Shown here one piece after another: positions 10,853 to 20,388 of a stretch of 64,000 bases of DNA (positions are counted from its first letter, which is position 1; every line of letters starts with the position of its first letter). The stretch is taken from assembly GCA_002215645.1 (NCBI GenBank), contig NGFI01000008.1, positions 124,001 to 188,000 on the forward strand, read 5' to 3'. This DNA is from Gemmatimonadetes bacterium 2013_60CM_65_52. Lineage in GTDB: Bacteria; Gemmatimonadota; Gemmatimonadetes; Gemmatimonadales; Gemmatimonadaceae. Made by a program: the position numbers and the translations under genes. The notes under the pieces were generated by a model. That model worked only from the letters and a program-made list of their open reading frames with translations, made no database searches and had not been told where the DNA came from.

Positions 10853-13633
10853 ATGACCCACCTTCGTGCCGCCGCATTCTTGGTCGCGGCAAGTGTATTC
10901 ATCCCGACCGCTCTGTCAGCACAAGCTTCCACAGGCTCGGTGACCGGTCGTGTGACCGCCGCCGGTGAAGGCGTCTCCGGCGCCGCGGTGCTTGCCACCG
11001 GCACGGGCCGCGGCGTGCAGACGCGGCAGGACGGCAGCTATCGTCTCGTTCTTCCGCCAGGACGCTATGAGCTTCGCGCTCGTGCCGTCGGCTACACGTC
11101 GGCGCGCGATTCGATAATCGTCGCGGCCGGGGGAACGTACCTGATGAACTTCGCGCTCGAAAAGAGCATCACCTCGCTCGAGGCGGTGTCAACCCTCGGG
11201 ACGCGCGGCGAGGCTCGCACGGTCATCGATGCACCCGCCCCCATCGACGTGCTCTCCGCCGCCGACATCAAGGCGACCGGCCGCACCGAGACGGCGCAGA
11301 TGATTCAGGCGGTGGCGCCAAGCTTCAACTTTCCGCGCACGTCGATTGGCGACGGCACGGATCACGTGCGACCGGCAACGCTGCGCGGACTCGCGCCCGA
11401 TCAGACCCTCGTGCTCGTGAACGGCAAGCGCAGGCACAATAGCGCGCTCGTCAACGTCAACGGCTTCGTGGGACGCGGCTCGGCGCCGGTGGACCTCAAC
11501 GCCATTCCGGCGAGCATGATCGATCACATCGAAATTCTGCGCGATGGTGCGGCGGCGCAGTATGGCTCCGACGCGATTTCGGGTGTGGTGAACATCGTGC
11601 TCAAGTCGGGCACGGACGGTGAGGCGCGCGCGATGGTTGGAGAGTCATTCACTACATACAACCGGGCGGACAATCTGACGCCGTGGCCGATCCAGGTTGG
11701 CGAGCGCCAGGCGCGCGATGGCAAGGTGTTTCAGACGGCGCTCGACCGCGGCTGGACATTCGCTCAGAACGGGTTCCTGCATCTGGGAGGCGAGCTGCGC
11801 GATCGCGGCTACACGAATCGCTCGCTGCCCGATCCGCGGCAGCAATATTTTGCCGGCGATCCTCGTGAGGCGGATCCGGCGCTTCCGTCTCCCGACGGTC
11901 GCCTGAATCACCGACAGGGCGATGCGGCAACGCACGACTTGCAGGGATTCTGGAACGCCGGCACATCACTTGGCGTGGCGGATCTGTACAGCTTTGGCGG
12001 TGTGAGCAAGCGTCATGGCGAGGCCACGGGTTTCTGGCGGCGGCCGTTCGACGATCGAACGCTTCGCAACGTCTTCCCCAATGGATTCCTCCCCGTCATC
12101 GCGTCTGACATCTGGGACGCGTCGGGCTCCGTGGGCGCGAAGGGTCTTCTCTCGGGCTGGACGTACGATCTCGGAACCGTCTATGGGCGCAATCAGTTCG
12201 GCTTCACGATCAAGACCAGCGAGAACGCATCCGTTGGGCCGACGTCTCCGACACAGTTTGACGCGGGCAAGCTTCGCTTTCAGCAGAGTACCACGAGCCT
12301 GGATCTGAATCGCGACATCCGAGGCCTGCTGCCCGTTCCGCTCAACGTCGCGGGTGGTGCTGAATTCCGATACGACAATTACGAGATCGTGAGCGGCGAG
12401 TACGATTCGTGGCGCAATGGTGGCTTCAAGGTTCTCGGCCCCGATGGCGTGACGTACACGTCGCGACTCGCCGCACCGGGATCGCAAGTCTTCCCGGGCT
12501 TCAAGGGGGACAGCGGTACGAAAAAGGGCGACGCAGGGTCGCACTCGCGCAACAATGCCGCCGTGTACGCGGACCTGTCGTCGGACCTCACGAAGGAGCT
12601 GCTGGTCGACGTGGCCGGCCGATACGAGCACTACAGCGACTTCGGTTCGACGACCACGGGCAAGTTCTCCTCGCGATATCAGATCATCCCCGGCCTCGCG
12701 CTGCGTGGTGCGGTGAGCACCGGGTTTCGGGCGCCGTCGCTCATGCAGGAGTTCTTCTCGTCCACGGCCACCAACTTCGTGTTGGGCGTGCCGCTCGACA
12801 TCAAGACCTTTCCCGCCAGCTCCGCCGAGGCGGCCGCACTCGGCGCGCGTCCGCTCAAGGCAGAGAAGTCGCACAACTACGGCATCGGTTTCGCAGCCGA
12901 GCCGGTAAAGAGTCTCTCGTTTACGGTGGACTACTACTACATCGAGGTGGCCGACCGGATCGTGCTGTCGAACAACTTCACCGGTGCCGCAGCCTCCGCG
13001 GCGCTCGCGAACATCGGCATCACGGGCGTGCAGGGTGGGCGCTACTTCACCAACGCGATCGATACCAAGACGCACGGCTACGACGCGATCGCCAACTACG
13101 GGTGGACGATGTCCACATCGAGCGTGCTTCGTCTCACGGCGGCGTACAATCACAACACTACACGCGTCACTCGCGTCGACACACTTCCGACCAACTTGTC
13201 GGGGCTCAAGAGCTCTCTTTTCGATCGTGTCGAGCAGGCACGCATCGAGCTCGGCAACCCCGAGAACAATCTCATCCTCACGGCGAACTATTCACTCGAC
13301 AAGCTCGGTCTGATGGCGCGTACGCAGCGTTTCGGCCAGGTGACCTCGTACAGCACGGCGGCATCGAACGCGTTCGGTCCCCTTGACCAGACGTTCTCGC
13401 CGAAGTGGATCACCGATCTCAGCGCCTCGTACGAGGTACGCCGCGCCACCGTGAGCATCGGTGCGGACAACGTGTTCGACGTGTACCCCGATCGGAACAA
13501 CAACAACGGCAACATCGTGCCGACGGCGGAGAATGGTGGGACATCCAATTTCGGCATCTTTCCGTATGCGGGTATCACGCCATTCGGCTTTAACGGACGG
13601 TTCGTGTATGCCAAGCTGGCCGTGGGGCTGTAG
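10853..13633 (+). CDS. TonB-dependent outer-membrane receptor
   Basis: Protein of 926 residues. Signal peptide (residues 1-22, ending ALSAQA), a carboxypeptidase-regulatory-like beta domain (~25-108) with the TRQDGSYRL motif, a plug domain (~125-245; LRGLAPDQTLVLVNGKRRH, then IEILRDGAAAQYGSDAISG), then a 22-strand-type barrel to the C terminus. The plug and barrel resemble siderophore/vitamin-type receptors, without a SusD partner. The substrate is unknown. It stands alone, 162 bp after paralogue B, and its TAG stop opens the next GTAGGAC repeat. Confidence 0.92.
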   Translation: MTHLRAAAFLVAASVFIPTALSAQASTGSVTGRVTAAGEGVSGAAVLATGTGRGVQTRQDGSYRLVLPPGRYELRARAVGYTSARDSIIVAAGGTYLMNFALEKSITSLEAVSTLGTRGEARTVIDAPAPIDVLSAADIKATGRTETAQMIQAVAPSFNFPRTSIGDGTDHVRPATLRGLAPDQTLVLVNGKRRHNSALVNVNGFVGRGSAPVDLNAIPASMIDHIEILRDGAAAQYGSDAISGVVNIVLKSGTDGEARAMVGESFTTYNRADNLTPWPIQVGERQARDGKVFQTALDRGWTFAQNGFLHLGGELRDRGYTNRSLPDPRQQYFAGDPREADPALPSPDGRLNHRQGDAATHDLQGFWNAGTSLGVADLYSFGGVSKRHGEATGFWRRPFDDRTLRNVFPNGFLPVIASDIWDASGSVGAKGLLSGWTYDLGTVYGRNQFGFTIKTSENASVGPTSPTQFDAGKLRFQQSTTSLDLNRDIRGLLPVPLNVAGGAEFRYDNYEIVSGEYDSWRNGGFKVLGPDGVTYTSRLAAPGSQVFPGFKGDSGTKKGDAGSHSRNNAAVYADLSSDLTKELLVDVAGRYEHYSDFGSTTTGKFSSRYQIIPGLALRGAVSTGFRAPSLMQEFFSSTATNFVLGVPLDIKTFPASSAEAAALGARPLKAEKSHNYGIGFAAEPVKSLSFTVDYYYIEVADRIVLSNNFTGAAASAALANIGITGVQGGRYFTNAIDTKTHGYDAIANYGWTMSTSSVLRLTAAYNHNTTRVTRVDTLPTNLSGLKSSLFDRVEQARIELGNPENNLILTANYSLDKLGLMARTQRFGQVTSYSTAASNAFGPLDQTFSPKWITDLSASYEVRRATVSIGADNVFDVYPDRNNNNGNIVPTAENGGTSNFGIFPYAGITPFGFNGRFVYAKLAVGL

Positions 13634-13703
13634 GCCAGTAGGACAGTAGGACAGTAACGGCGTTGGCCTGTCCTACCGGCCAACCGTCCTACTGTCCTAC
13701 TTT
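13631..13703. repeat. Nested GTAGGAC inverted repeat after the TonB receptor gene
   Basis: Outer arms AGTAGGACAGTAGGAC (13637-13652) and its exact reverse complement (13686-13701) enclose inner arms GTTGGCC (13662-13668) and GGCCAAC (13678-13684). The element starts at the receptor stop codon and ends 8 bp before the GTG of the AACS gene, so a terminator plus start-region role is possible. It is the same family as 10685-10741. Confidence 0.85.
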
Positions 13704-13710
13704 TCGGGCC

Positions 13711-15729
13711 GTGACCGCCTCCATTCCATTGTGGCAGCCGACCGCCAGAGATCTCGAGCGCGCCAACCTCACCCGGTTCATCGCGCAGCTCGCCGTTCCG
13801 GACGTGACGGACTCACCGTCACTGTACCGGTTTTCCATCGCGCATCCTGAGAAATTCTGGGCGCACGTCTGGCGTTTCTGCGGCGTCATCGCTGACGAGC
13901 ACTCGATAGGCGAACCCTGGGACGCAGTGCTCGAGGGTGGCGAACGCATGGCGCCGCCGGACCCGCGACTCGGTCCTCGCTGGTTCACTGGCTCGCGACT
14001 GAATTTCGCGGAAAATCTTCTTCGCTGCCGAGACGATCGAGAGGCGATCGTCTCGTGGACGGAGCAGGGACCCGGTCGCCGGCTCACGTTTCGCCAGTTG
14101 AATGAGGCCGTCGCGCAGTGTGCGGCCTTCCTGCGAGCGGAAGGTGTCGCGCAAGGCGATCGCGTCGCCGGATTCATGCCGAACATTCCGGAAACCGTCG
14201 TGGCGATGCTGGCCACGGCGTCGCTCGGCGCGGTCTGGTCCTCATGCTCGCCCGACTTCGGGCCCGGCGGCGTTGTCGACCGTTTTGGACAAATTGTACC
14301 AAAAGTACTGATCGTGGTGGACGGCTACCGCTACGCCGGCAGGAACATCGATTCCCTCGCACGAGCTGCCGAGTTTCTGCCGGAGTTGACCAGCGTTCAG
14401 CGCGTGGTCGTGGTGCCGCACCGGGCGATGAATGGAGCTGCTGCTCCGCCGGAAGCCGCTGCGGTCGACAACATTCCGAACGCAGTCTGGTGGCCGGACG
14501 CGCTCGCGGCGCACGCCGGGGCGGAGCACCAATTCGCGCGGCTGCCCTTCGATCATCCGCTGTACATCATGTACTCATCGGGAACGACGGGGCTGCCGAA
14601 GTGCATGGTGCACGGCGCGGGCGGCACACTCATTCAGCACCTCAAGGAGCTGGTGCTGCACACCGATCTCCAGCGTGACGATCGGATCTTCTACTTCACC
14701 ACGTGCGGCTGGATGATGTGGAACTGGCTCGTGTCGTCCCTTGCCGTGGGCAGCACGGTCGTTCTCTATGACGGCGCTCCCGTCCTGCGTGGCAAGCCGA
14801 TTCTCTGGGACATGGCCGAGCGGGAGGGTGTCTCCGTGTTCGGAACGAGCGCGAAGTGGCTGGCCCTGGTCGAGAAGGAGGGCAGTGAGCCGCGCCGCAC
14901 GCACGATCTCTCCGCACTGCGCGTCATTCTTTCGACGGGCAGTCCGCTCGCCGATCATGGCTTCGACTACGTGTACGACAAGGTGAAGCCGGACGTCCGC
15001 CTCAGCAGCATCAGTGGAGGGACGGACATCATTTCCTGCTTTGCGTTGGGTGACCCGACGCTGCCGGTCCATCGTGGTGAATTGCAGACGCGCGGGTTCG
15101 GGATGCGTGTGGAGATCTGGAACGAGGAGGGACACTCCGTGACGGATGAAGCCGGAGAGCTCGTCTGTACTGCGCCCTTTCCCAGCATGCCCGTCTCGTT
15201 CTGGAACGACCCGGACGGAAGCAAGTACCGATCGGCGTACTTCGACATATTTCCGGACGTCTGGCGCCACGGCGATTGGGCAAAGCTGACGCCGCGCGGA
15301 GGCATGGTCATCTACGGGAGGAGCGACGCCACGTTGAATCCCGGCGGCGTCCGCATCGGTACGGCGGAGATCTACCGGCAGGTGGAACAGCTCGACGAAG
15401 TGGTCGAGTGTCTCGTGATCGGGCAGGACGTCGTGAGCAAGGGAGCGCCCGACGTGCGTGTCGTTCTCTTCGTCCGCCTGGCCGCGGGAGCTCGGCTCGA
15501 TGACGCGTTGCGCGAGAAGATCCGCTCGAGAATTCGCGATCGCGTCACGCCGCATCATGTGCCGAAGAAGATCATTCAGGTGGCCGACATTCCGCGCACC
15601 ATCAGCGGCAAGATCACCGAGCTCGCCGTTCGCGACGTCGTGCATGGGCGGCCGGTGAAGAACCGCGATGCTCTCGCGAACCCCGAGGCACTGGAGCTCT
15701 ATCGGGACCTGCCGGAGCTACGGAGCTGA
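13711..15729 (+). CDS. acsA: Acetoacetyl-CoA synthetase
   Basis: About 672 residues, adenylate-forming enzyme that activates acetoacetate with ATP and CoA. It has the AMP-binding P-loop [15 protein letters not shown], the AACS-typical [16 protein letters not shown], the motif [20 protein letters not shown] and a C-terminal [12 protein letters not shown] with the catalytic lysine. The N-terminal AACS segment includes [13 protein letters not shown]. The GTG at 13711 is chosen because upstream in-frame codons lie in the repeat. It precedes hppD by 70 bp and would recover the acetoacetate made by homogentisate breakdown. The symbol acsA is used for this enzyme in some bacteria; the function is surer than the symbol. 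Confidence 0.9.
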   Translation: MTASIPLWQPTARDLERANLTRFIAQLAVPDVTDSPSLYRFSIAHPEKFWAHVWRFCGVIADEHSIGEPWDAVLEGGERMAPPDPRLGPRWFTGSRLNFAENLLRCRDDREAIVSWTEQGPGRRLTFRQLNEAVAQCAAFLRAEGVAQGDRVAGFMPNIPETVVAMLATASLGAVWSSCSPDFGPGGVVDRFGQIVPKVLIVVDGYRYAGRNIDSLARAAEFLPELTSVQRVVVVPHRAMNGAAAPPEAAAVDNIPNAVWWPDALAAHAGAEHQFARLPFDHPLYIMYSSGTTGLPKCMVHGAGGTLIQHLKELVLHTDLQRDDRIFYFTTCGWMMWNWLVSSLAVGSTVVLYDGAPVLRGKPILWDMAEREGVSVFGTSAKWLALVEKEGSEPRRTHDLSALRVILSTGSPLADHGFDYVYDKVKPDVRLSSISGGTDIISCFALGDPTLPVHRGELQTRGFGMRVEIWNEEGHSVTDEAGELVCTAPFPSMPVSFWNDPDGSKYRSAYFDIFPDVWRHGDWAKLTPRGGMVIYGRSDATLNPGGVRIGTAEIYRQVEQLDEVVECLVIGQDVVSKGAPDVRVVLFVRLAAGARLDDALREKIRSRIRDRVTPHHVPKKIIQVADIPRTISGKITELAVRDVVHGRPVKNRDALANPEALELYRDLPELRS

Positions 15730-15799
15730 CCGCCTGCGGGCGGCAGGTCGGCGGCCTCGCCTCGTGTTAATATCAGGAGCACACCGGAGGCGGATGACT

Positions 15800-16939
15800 A
15801 TGGCAACGGCGACGCTCGAAACGACGGCCCCCGTGCGGGACACGTTCCCGATCAACGGCACCGACTACATCGAGTTCTACGTGGGAAACGCGCGACAGGC
15901 GGCGCACTACTACCGCGCCGCGTTCGGATTCCAGCTCATCGGGTACAGGGGGCCGGAAACCGGCACGCGCGACCGGGCCAGCTATCTGCTCCAGCAGGGG
16001 AAGATTCGCTTCGTGCTCACCACCGCCATCCGAGCGGACCTGAGTCCCGAGGCACGGCGAATCGCCGAGCATGTGGAGATGCATGGCGACGGCGTGCGCG
16101 ACATTGCGCTGTGGGTCGATGACGCGCGCGATGCATTCCAGAAGGCCGTGGAGCGTGGTGCGGTGCCGGAACGCGAGCCCATCGTGGCACGCGACGACGA
16201 TGGCGAGGTGGTGATCGCGTCCTTCAGGATCTACGGCGACACCATTCACTCCCTGGTGGAACGGAAGAACTATCGCGGATTGTTCATGCCGGGATTCCGC
16301 GCGACGGCGCCGCACTTCGCGCCATCGGACGTCGGGCTGAAATACGTGGATCACTGCGTGGGCAACGTCGAGCTCGGCAAGATGAACGACTGGGTCGACT
16401 TCTACGCACGCGTGATGGGATTTCGGAACATGCTCACGTTCGACGACAAGACCATCAGCACCGAGTATTCGTCGCTGATGTCCAAGGTGATGGCAAACGG
16501 CAACGATCGCATCAAGTTCCCCATCAACGAGCCGGCCAAGGGGAAGAAGAAGTCGCAGATCGACGAATACCTCGAGTTCTACAAGGGGCCGGGCGTGCAG
16601 CACATGGCGCTCGCGACGGACGACATCATCCGCAGCGTGACGGCGCTGCGCGACCGCGGCGTGGAATTCCTGAGCGTGCCGACGACGTACTACGATGAAT
16701 TGCAGGGGCGCGTCGGCCGCATCGACGAACCGGTGGATACCCTCGCGTCGCTCGGCATTCTGGTTGACCGCGACCCGGACGGTTATCTGTTACAGATCTT
16801 CACGCGCCCCGTGGAGGACCGCCCAACCGTGTTCTACGAGATCATTCAACGGAAGGGCGCGCGAAGCTTCGGCGCCGGCAACTTCAAGGCGCTGTTCGAG
16901 GCCATCGAGCGCGAGCAGGAACTGCGCGGCAACCTGTAA
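15800..16939 (+). CDS. hppD: 4-hydroxyphenylpyruvate dioxygenase
   Basis: About 379 residues; Fe(II) enzyme converting 4-hydroxyphenylpyruvate to homogentisate. Two vicinal-oxygen-chelate domains are visible (from ~15 and ~175). The iron ligands are readable as His in [11 protein letters not shown], His in GPGVQHMAL and Glu in [10 protein letters not shown]; the C-terminal helix [19 protein letters not shown] closes the active site. GGAGG at 15786-15790 lies 9 nt before ATG 15800; another in-frame ATG at 15794 is too close to it. hmgA follows after 8 nt, so the two are one unit. Confidence 0.96.
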   Translation: MATATLETTAPVRDTFPINGTDYIEFYVGNARQAAHYYRAAFGFQLIGYRGPETGTRDRASYLLQQGKIRFVLTTAIRADLSPEARRIAEHVEMHGDGVRDIALWVDDARDAFQKAVERGAVPEREPIVARDDDGEVVIASFRIYGDTIHSLVERKNYRGLFMPGFRATAPHFAPSDVGLKYVDHCVGNVELGKMNDWVDFYARVMGFRNMLTFDDKTISTEYSSLMSKVMANGNDRIKFPINEPAKGKKKSQIDEYLEFYKGPGVQHMALATDDIIRSVTALRDRGVEFLSVPTTYYDELQGRVGRIDEPVDTLASLGILVDRDPDGYLLQIFTRPVEDRPTVFYEIIQRKGARSFGAGNFKALFEAIEREQELRGNL

Positions 16940-16947
16940 GGCGCGCG

Positions 16948-18141
16948 ATGCCCTTCTATCACACGCTCGGACAGATTCCCCGAAAGCGCCACATCGCGTT
17001 TCGCCGGCCGGATGGCGGCTTGTATTCCGAGCAGCTCGTCGGTCACGAAGGCTTTACGGGAACGTCGGCCCTCCTGTATCACATTCATCCGCCGACCACC
17101 GTGAAGTCCGTGCGGCGCCTGCGTGAGGAATGCATCGAGGCCGATCCCGACGAGACGCTCCGCCACCGGCATTTCCGCACGTCGCGCATCTCGGCCAAGG
17201 GAAGCCCGACGCTCGATCGCGTGCCGTTGCTCTTCAATGCAGACGTCACGATGCACTACGTCGAGCCCGACAAGGCCGACGAGCACTTCTATCGCAACGC
17301 GCAGGCTGACGAGATCGTGTACGTCTCGAAGGGGACGGGCACGGTCGAGACGCAATACGGTGACCTCTCGTTCCGCGAGGGCGATTACGTCGTGCTGCAT
17401 CGCGGCATCATGCACCGGTATCGCTTCGATGCGTCTGGCGGTCAGCCGAAGCTGCTCATCATCGAGGGAAAGGGGCACACGCGGCCTCCGAAGCGCTACA
17501 GAAACGAGTACGGCCAGCTCATCGAGGGCGCTCCGTATTCCGAGCGCGACATCCGCGTTCCGCGCGAGTTGCGAACCTTCGACCAGATGGGCGATTTCCC
17601 GATTGTCGTGAAACAGTACGACGGACTGAACGAGATCGTGCTCGATCACGATCCGCGTGACGTCGTGGGATGGGACGGCCAGTTCTATCCCTGGGCGTTC
17701 AACATCATGGACTTCGAGCCAATCGTAGGACGCGTGCACCAGCCTCCGCCGGTGCATCAGACGTTTCAGGGCGACGGCTTCGTGGTGTGCTCCTTCTGTC
17801 CGCGCCCCTACGATTTCCATCCGGAAGCCGTTCCGGCGCCGTACAACCACAGCAACGTGGATTCGGACGAGGTGCTCTACTACGCGTCGAGCGAATTCAT
17901 GAGCCGGAAGGGCATCGAGTTCGGCTCGATCACGCTGCATCCGGACGGCATTCCGCACGGTCCGCATCCGGGCCGCGCAGAGGCGTCGATCGGCGCGAAA
18001 TACACCGACGAGCTGGCCGTCATGATGGACACCTTCCGCCCACTCAAGGTGGCGAAACGTGCGCTGCCCATCGAGGATCCGGCGTATCACCGAAGCTGGA
18101 TCGACGCGCAGCATGCCGCGTTCAATCCGCCCACGAGCTGA
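16948..18141 (+). CDS. hmgA: Homogentisate 1,2-dioxygenase
   Basis: Protein of 397 residues, the shorter bacterial form. It opens the homogentisate ring to maleylacetoacetate using Fe(II). The cupin core carries the probable metal region: His in PYNHSNVDSDEVLYY with its downstream Glu, and a later His in GIPHGPHPG. The family signature FDQMGDFPIVVKQYDGLNEI is also present. It starts 8 nt after hppD. The next pathway enzymes, maleylacetoacetate isomerase and fumarylacetoacetase, are not in the window. The stop is separated by only 3 nt from the convergent enoyl-CoA hydratase gene. Confidence 0.94.
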   Translation: MPFYHTLGQIPRKRHIAFRRPDGGLYSEQLVGHEGFTGTSALLYHIHPPTTVKSVRRLREECIEADPDETLRHRHFRTSRISAKGSPTLDRVPLLFNADVTMHYVEPDKADEHFYRNAQADEIVYVSKGTGTVETQYGDLSFREGDYVVLHRGIMHRYRFDASGGQPKLLIIEGKGHTRPPKRYRNEYGQLIEGAPYSERDIRVPRELRTFDQMGDFPIVVKQYDGLNEIVLDHDPRDVVGWDGQFYPWAFNIMDFEPIVGRVHQPPPVHQTFQGDGFVVCSFCPRPYDFHPEAVPAPYNHSNVDSDEVLYYASSEFMSRKGIEFGSITLHPDGIPHGPHPGRAEASIGAKYTDELAVMMDTFRPLKVAKRALPIEDPAYHRSWIDAQHAAFNPPTS

Positions 18142-18144
18142 GTC

Positions 18145-18936
18145 CTAGCCGCGGGACCTGAACTTCGCGATCGCGGCGCGCGTGAAGTCCGAGAGGACCA
18201 GCGTGCCCGACATCCGCGCGCGTTCGGCGAGCAGCGCGTCCCACGATTCCGTGCCCTGCCAGAAGATCGTCTTCATGGCGCGCATTGCGTCGGGGTTGGA
18301 TGCGGCGAGCGTACCAGCGAGCGCGTTGATGGCGGCATCCATCGTGGCTACGTCGTCGAACACCTGCGCGTACAGCGCATGCCGCTCGCCCCATGCTGCG
18401 TCACGCCAGTCGGCATCGACGGCCATCGCCGCGAAGGGACCGTCCCCGATCCGGCGGCGGATGACGGGTCCGACAACGAACGGGCCGATTCCGACGGCGA
18501 GCTCGCTCAACTTCGCTGACGCGGACTTCACCGCGAACGTATAGTCGCCGGCCGCGGCGATGCCGACACCGCCGCCGGCCGTGCGGCCATGCACGCGCAC
18601 CAGCACGAGCTTCGGCGCGCGGATCATCGCGAGAATGACGCGGGCAAATCCACTGAAGAACTCCTCGCCCTGTTCGACGCTCGCGATGTCCACGAGCTCG
18701 TCGAAGGATGCGCCGGCGCAGAACGGGCCGGTCCCGCCGCTCCGCAGCACGATCACGCGCGCCGCGGGATCCTTGCCCACCCACGTGATGGCCTCCGCGA
18801 GGCGGCGCAGCAGTGCGGCCGGAAGGGAGTTGCTCTTCGGATGCGAGAAGGTGATCGTGCCGATGCCGTCGCCAAGCGCGACGGAAACGTCGCCTCCGGC
18901 GACACCGGTACCGGGAACGGCGGGCCTCGTCAGCAT
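18145..18936 (-). CDS. Enoyl-CoA hydratase/isomerase family protein (crotonase fold)
   Basis: Protein of 263 residues with the crotonase fold. Oxyanion-hole segments are FCAGASFDEL and GRTAGGGVGIAAAGD. The position of the first catalytic Glu of standard hydratases reads Gly (GGGVGIA), while the second, in KLSELAVGIGPF, is kept. This pattern occurs in some methylglutaconyl-CoA hydratase-like and isomerase-like members, so the reaction is uncertain; a PaaF-type 2,3-dehydroadipyl-CoA hydratase is possible but less likely. Divergent from paaABCD, convergent with hmgA. A TATCTT box lies 5 nt before the ATG and there is no ribosome site. Confidence 0.82.
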   Translation of the reverse strand: MLTRPAVPGTGVAGGDVSVALGDGIGTITFSHPKSNSLPAALLRRLAEAITWVGKDPAARVIVLRSGGTGPFCAGASFDELVDIASVEQGEEFFSGFARVILAMIRAPKLVLVRVHGRTAGGGVGIAAAGDYTFAVKSASAKLSELAVGIGPFVVGPVIRRRIGDGPFAAMAVDADWRDAAWGERHALYAQVFDDVATMDAAINALAGTLAASNPDAMRAMKTIFWQGTESWDALLAERARMSGTLVLSDFTRAAIAKFRSRG

Positions 18937-18941
18937 ACCGG

Positions 18942-18947
18942 AAGATA
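18942..18947 (-). promoter_or_regulatory. -10-like TATCTT 5 nt before the start codon
   Basis: On the minus strand TATCTT is followed by five bases and then the ATG at 18936. A transcript starting at the usual distance from this box would begin at or next to the start codon, so it is a candidate leaderless promoter. Confidence 0.4.
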
Positions 18948-18971
18948 AGGAAGCGCGTCGGGGAACGTCGA

Positions 18972-19001
18972 TTGTCCGTCCTCCCGCCGCAGGTGTAGAT
19001 T
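18972..19001 (+). promoter_or_regulatory. Possible promoter of paaABCD
   Basis: TTGTCC (18972-18977) and TAGATT (18996-19001) are separated by 18 bp and lie 75 bp before the paaA ATG, inside the 140-bp divergent spacer. No clear operator palindrome is visible. Confidence 0.35.
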
Positions 19002-19076
19002 CAGGCGCTACCCAAGGTATTACGGCGCTTCACCTTCGCTCGTTCGGTCGCGGGTGCGGCCGCCCGGAGACGGGAC

Positions 19077-20045
19077 ATGACGCAGACACGATCCACGCCG
19101 CAGAGCGACGATCCGGCCCGTGTGGCCGCCTTCGAGGCTCGCATTGCCGCGGGCGAAAGCATCGAGCCGAAGGACTGGATGCCGGACAAGTACCGCCGGC
19201 AGCTCATCCGGATGATGTCCCAGCATGCACACTCCGAGATCGTCGGAATGCTGCCGGAGGGCAACTGGATCACGCGCGCCCCGTCGCTGCGACGAAAGAT
19301 TGCGCTGATTGCCAAAGTGCAGGACGAAGCCGGCCACGGCCTCTACATCTACTGTGGCACCGAAACGCTCGGCGTCGACCGCGGCGAGCTCATCCAACAA
19401 CTCCTCGACGGCACCGCGAAGTACTCGAGCATCTTCAACTACCCGACGCTGTCGTGGGCCGATATCGGCGTCATTGGCTGGTTCGTCGACGGCGCGGCCA
19501 TCGTCAATCAGACCATTCTGGCGAAGGCCTCCTATGGCCCGTACGCGCGCGCGATGGTGCGCGTGTGCAAGGAGGAGAACTTCCACAAGCGACAAGGCTA
19601 TGAGATCGTGGCCACCCTCGCGAACGGGACGCCGGCGCAGAAGGCGATGGTGCAAGATGCGGTAAACCGGTGGTGGTGGCCATCGCTCATGATGTTCGGG
19701 CCGAGTGACACCGATTCACCGAATACGGCGGAGCTGATCCGCTGGAAGGTGAAGCGGAAGACGAACGACGAGCTGCGCCAGCGATTCGTGAATCTCACCG
19801 TACCGCAGGCGGCAGCCGTGCAGCTCACGCTGCCGGATCCTTCACTCGCGTATGACGCGACGTCGGAGAACTGGCACTTCGGCCCAATCGACTGGGACGA
19901 GTTCACCCAGGTGATCCGCGGTAATGGACCCTGCAATCGTGAGCGACTCGAGGCGCGCCGCAAGGCGCACGACGACGGTGCGTGGGTGCGCGAGGCAGCG
20001 GCCGTCCACGCGGCCAAGCAGCGCGCGGCCTCCGCGGCGGCGTGA
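19077..20045 (+). CDS. paaA: 1,2-phenylacetyl-CoA epoxidase, catalytic subunit A
   Basis: Protein of 322 residues; the diiron oxygenase subunit that epoxidises the ring of phenylacetyl-CoA with O2. Metal-binding motifs are visible as DEAGHG (Glu84, His87) and KEENFHKRQ, each an ExxH element of the ferritin-like four-helix bundle, with further carboxylates between. PaaA pairs with PaaC and PaaB and takes electrons from PaaE. First gene of paaABCD; the stop is followed by one base and then paaB. Confidence 0.96.
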   Translation: MTQTRSTPQSDDPARVAAFEARIAAGESIEPKDWMPDKYRRQLIRMMSQHAHSEIVGMLPEGNWITRAPSLRRKIALIAKVQDEAGHGLYIYCGTETLGVDRGELIQQLLDGTAKYSSIFNYPTLSWADIGVIGWFVDGAAIVNQTILAKASYGPYARAMVRVCKEENFHKRQGYEIVATLANGTPAQKAMVQDAVNRWWWPSLMMFGPSDTDSPNTAELIRWKVKRKTNDELRQRFVNLTVPQAAAVQLTLPDPSLAYDATSENWHFGPIDWDEFTQVIRGNGPCNRERLEARRKAHDDGAWVREAAAVHAAKQRAASAAA

Positions 20046-20046
20046 C

Positions 20047-20388
20047 ATGGCCAGTACCGTGACGAATCAGGAGGTCGTCGCGGAGCAGGCGGCCGCCGTC
20101 GCACCCGACGGACAGTGGCCGTTATGGGAGGTCTTTACACAGAGCGAGCAGGGTGCGCCGCACGAGCACGCGGGATCACTCCACGCCGTGGACGCCGAAC
20201 ATGCGCTGCAGAATGCGCGCGACGTGTATGCGCGTCGCGGTGGAGTGATCTCGCTGTGGGTCGTTCCGGCCGGCGCCATCACTGCGTCCGCTCCGGGCGA
20301 TGCCGGCCCGTTCTTCGATCCCGGCGCGGACAAGGCATACCGCCACCCGCAGTTCTACAAGGTGCCGAGAGGCGTGCGCGGCGTGTGA
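20047..20388 (+). CDS. paaB: 1,2-phenylacetyl-CoA epoxidase subunit B
   Basis: Protein of 113 residues, structural subunit that bridges PaaAC units. The family core is visible: WPLWEVFTQSEQGAPHEHAG, then HAVDAEHALQNARDVYARR and LWVVPAGAI. The ~20-residue Ala/Val-rich N-terminal tail is longer than in E. coli PaaB. ATG 20047 lies one base after the paaA stop. The paaC GTG overlaps the paaB stop by four bases. Confidence 0.94.
   Translation: MASTVTNQEVVAEQAAAVAPDGQWPLWEVFTQSEQGAPHEHAGSLHAVDAEHALQNARDVYARRGGVISLWVVPAGAITASAPGDAGPFFDPGADKAYRHPQFYKVPRGVRGV

Noticed and set aside
15730-15760. GC-rich near-palindrome (GCCTGCGGGCGGCAGG) between AACS and hppD
   Set aside because: Pairing is imperfect and there is no T-tract; AACS and hppD could still be cotranscribed, so I do not call a terminator.
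18145-18936. Assignment as paaF
   Set aside because: One of the two catalytic glutamates expected in PaaF is a glycine and the gene is on the opposite strand from the paa genes.
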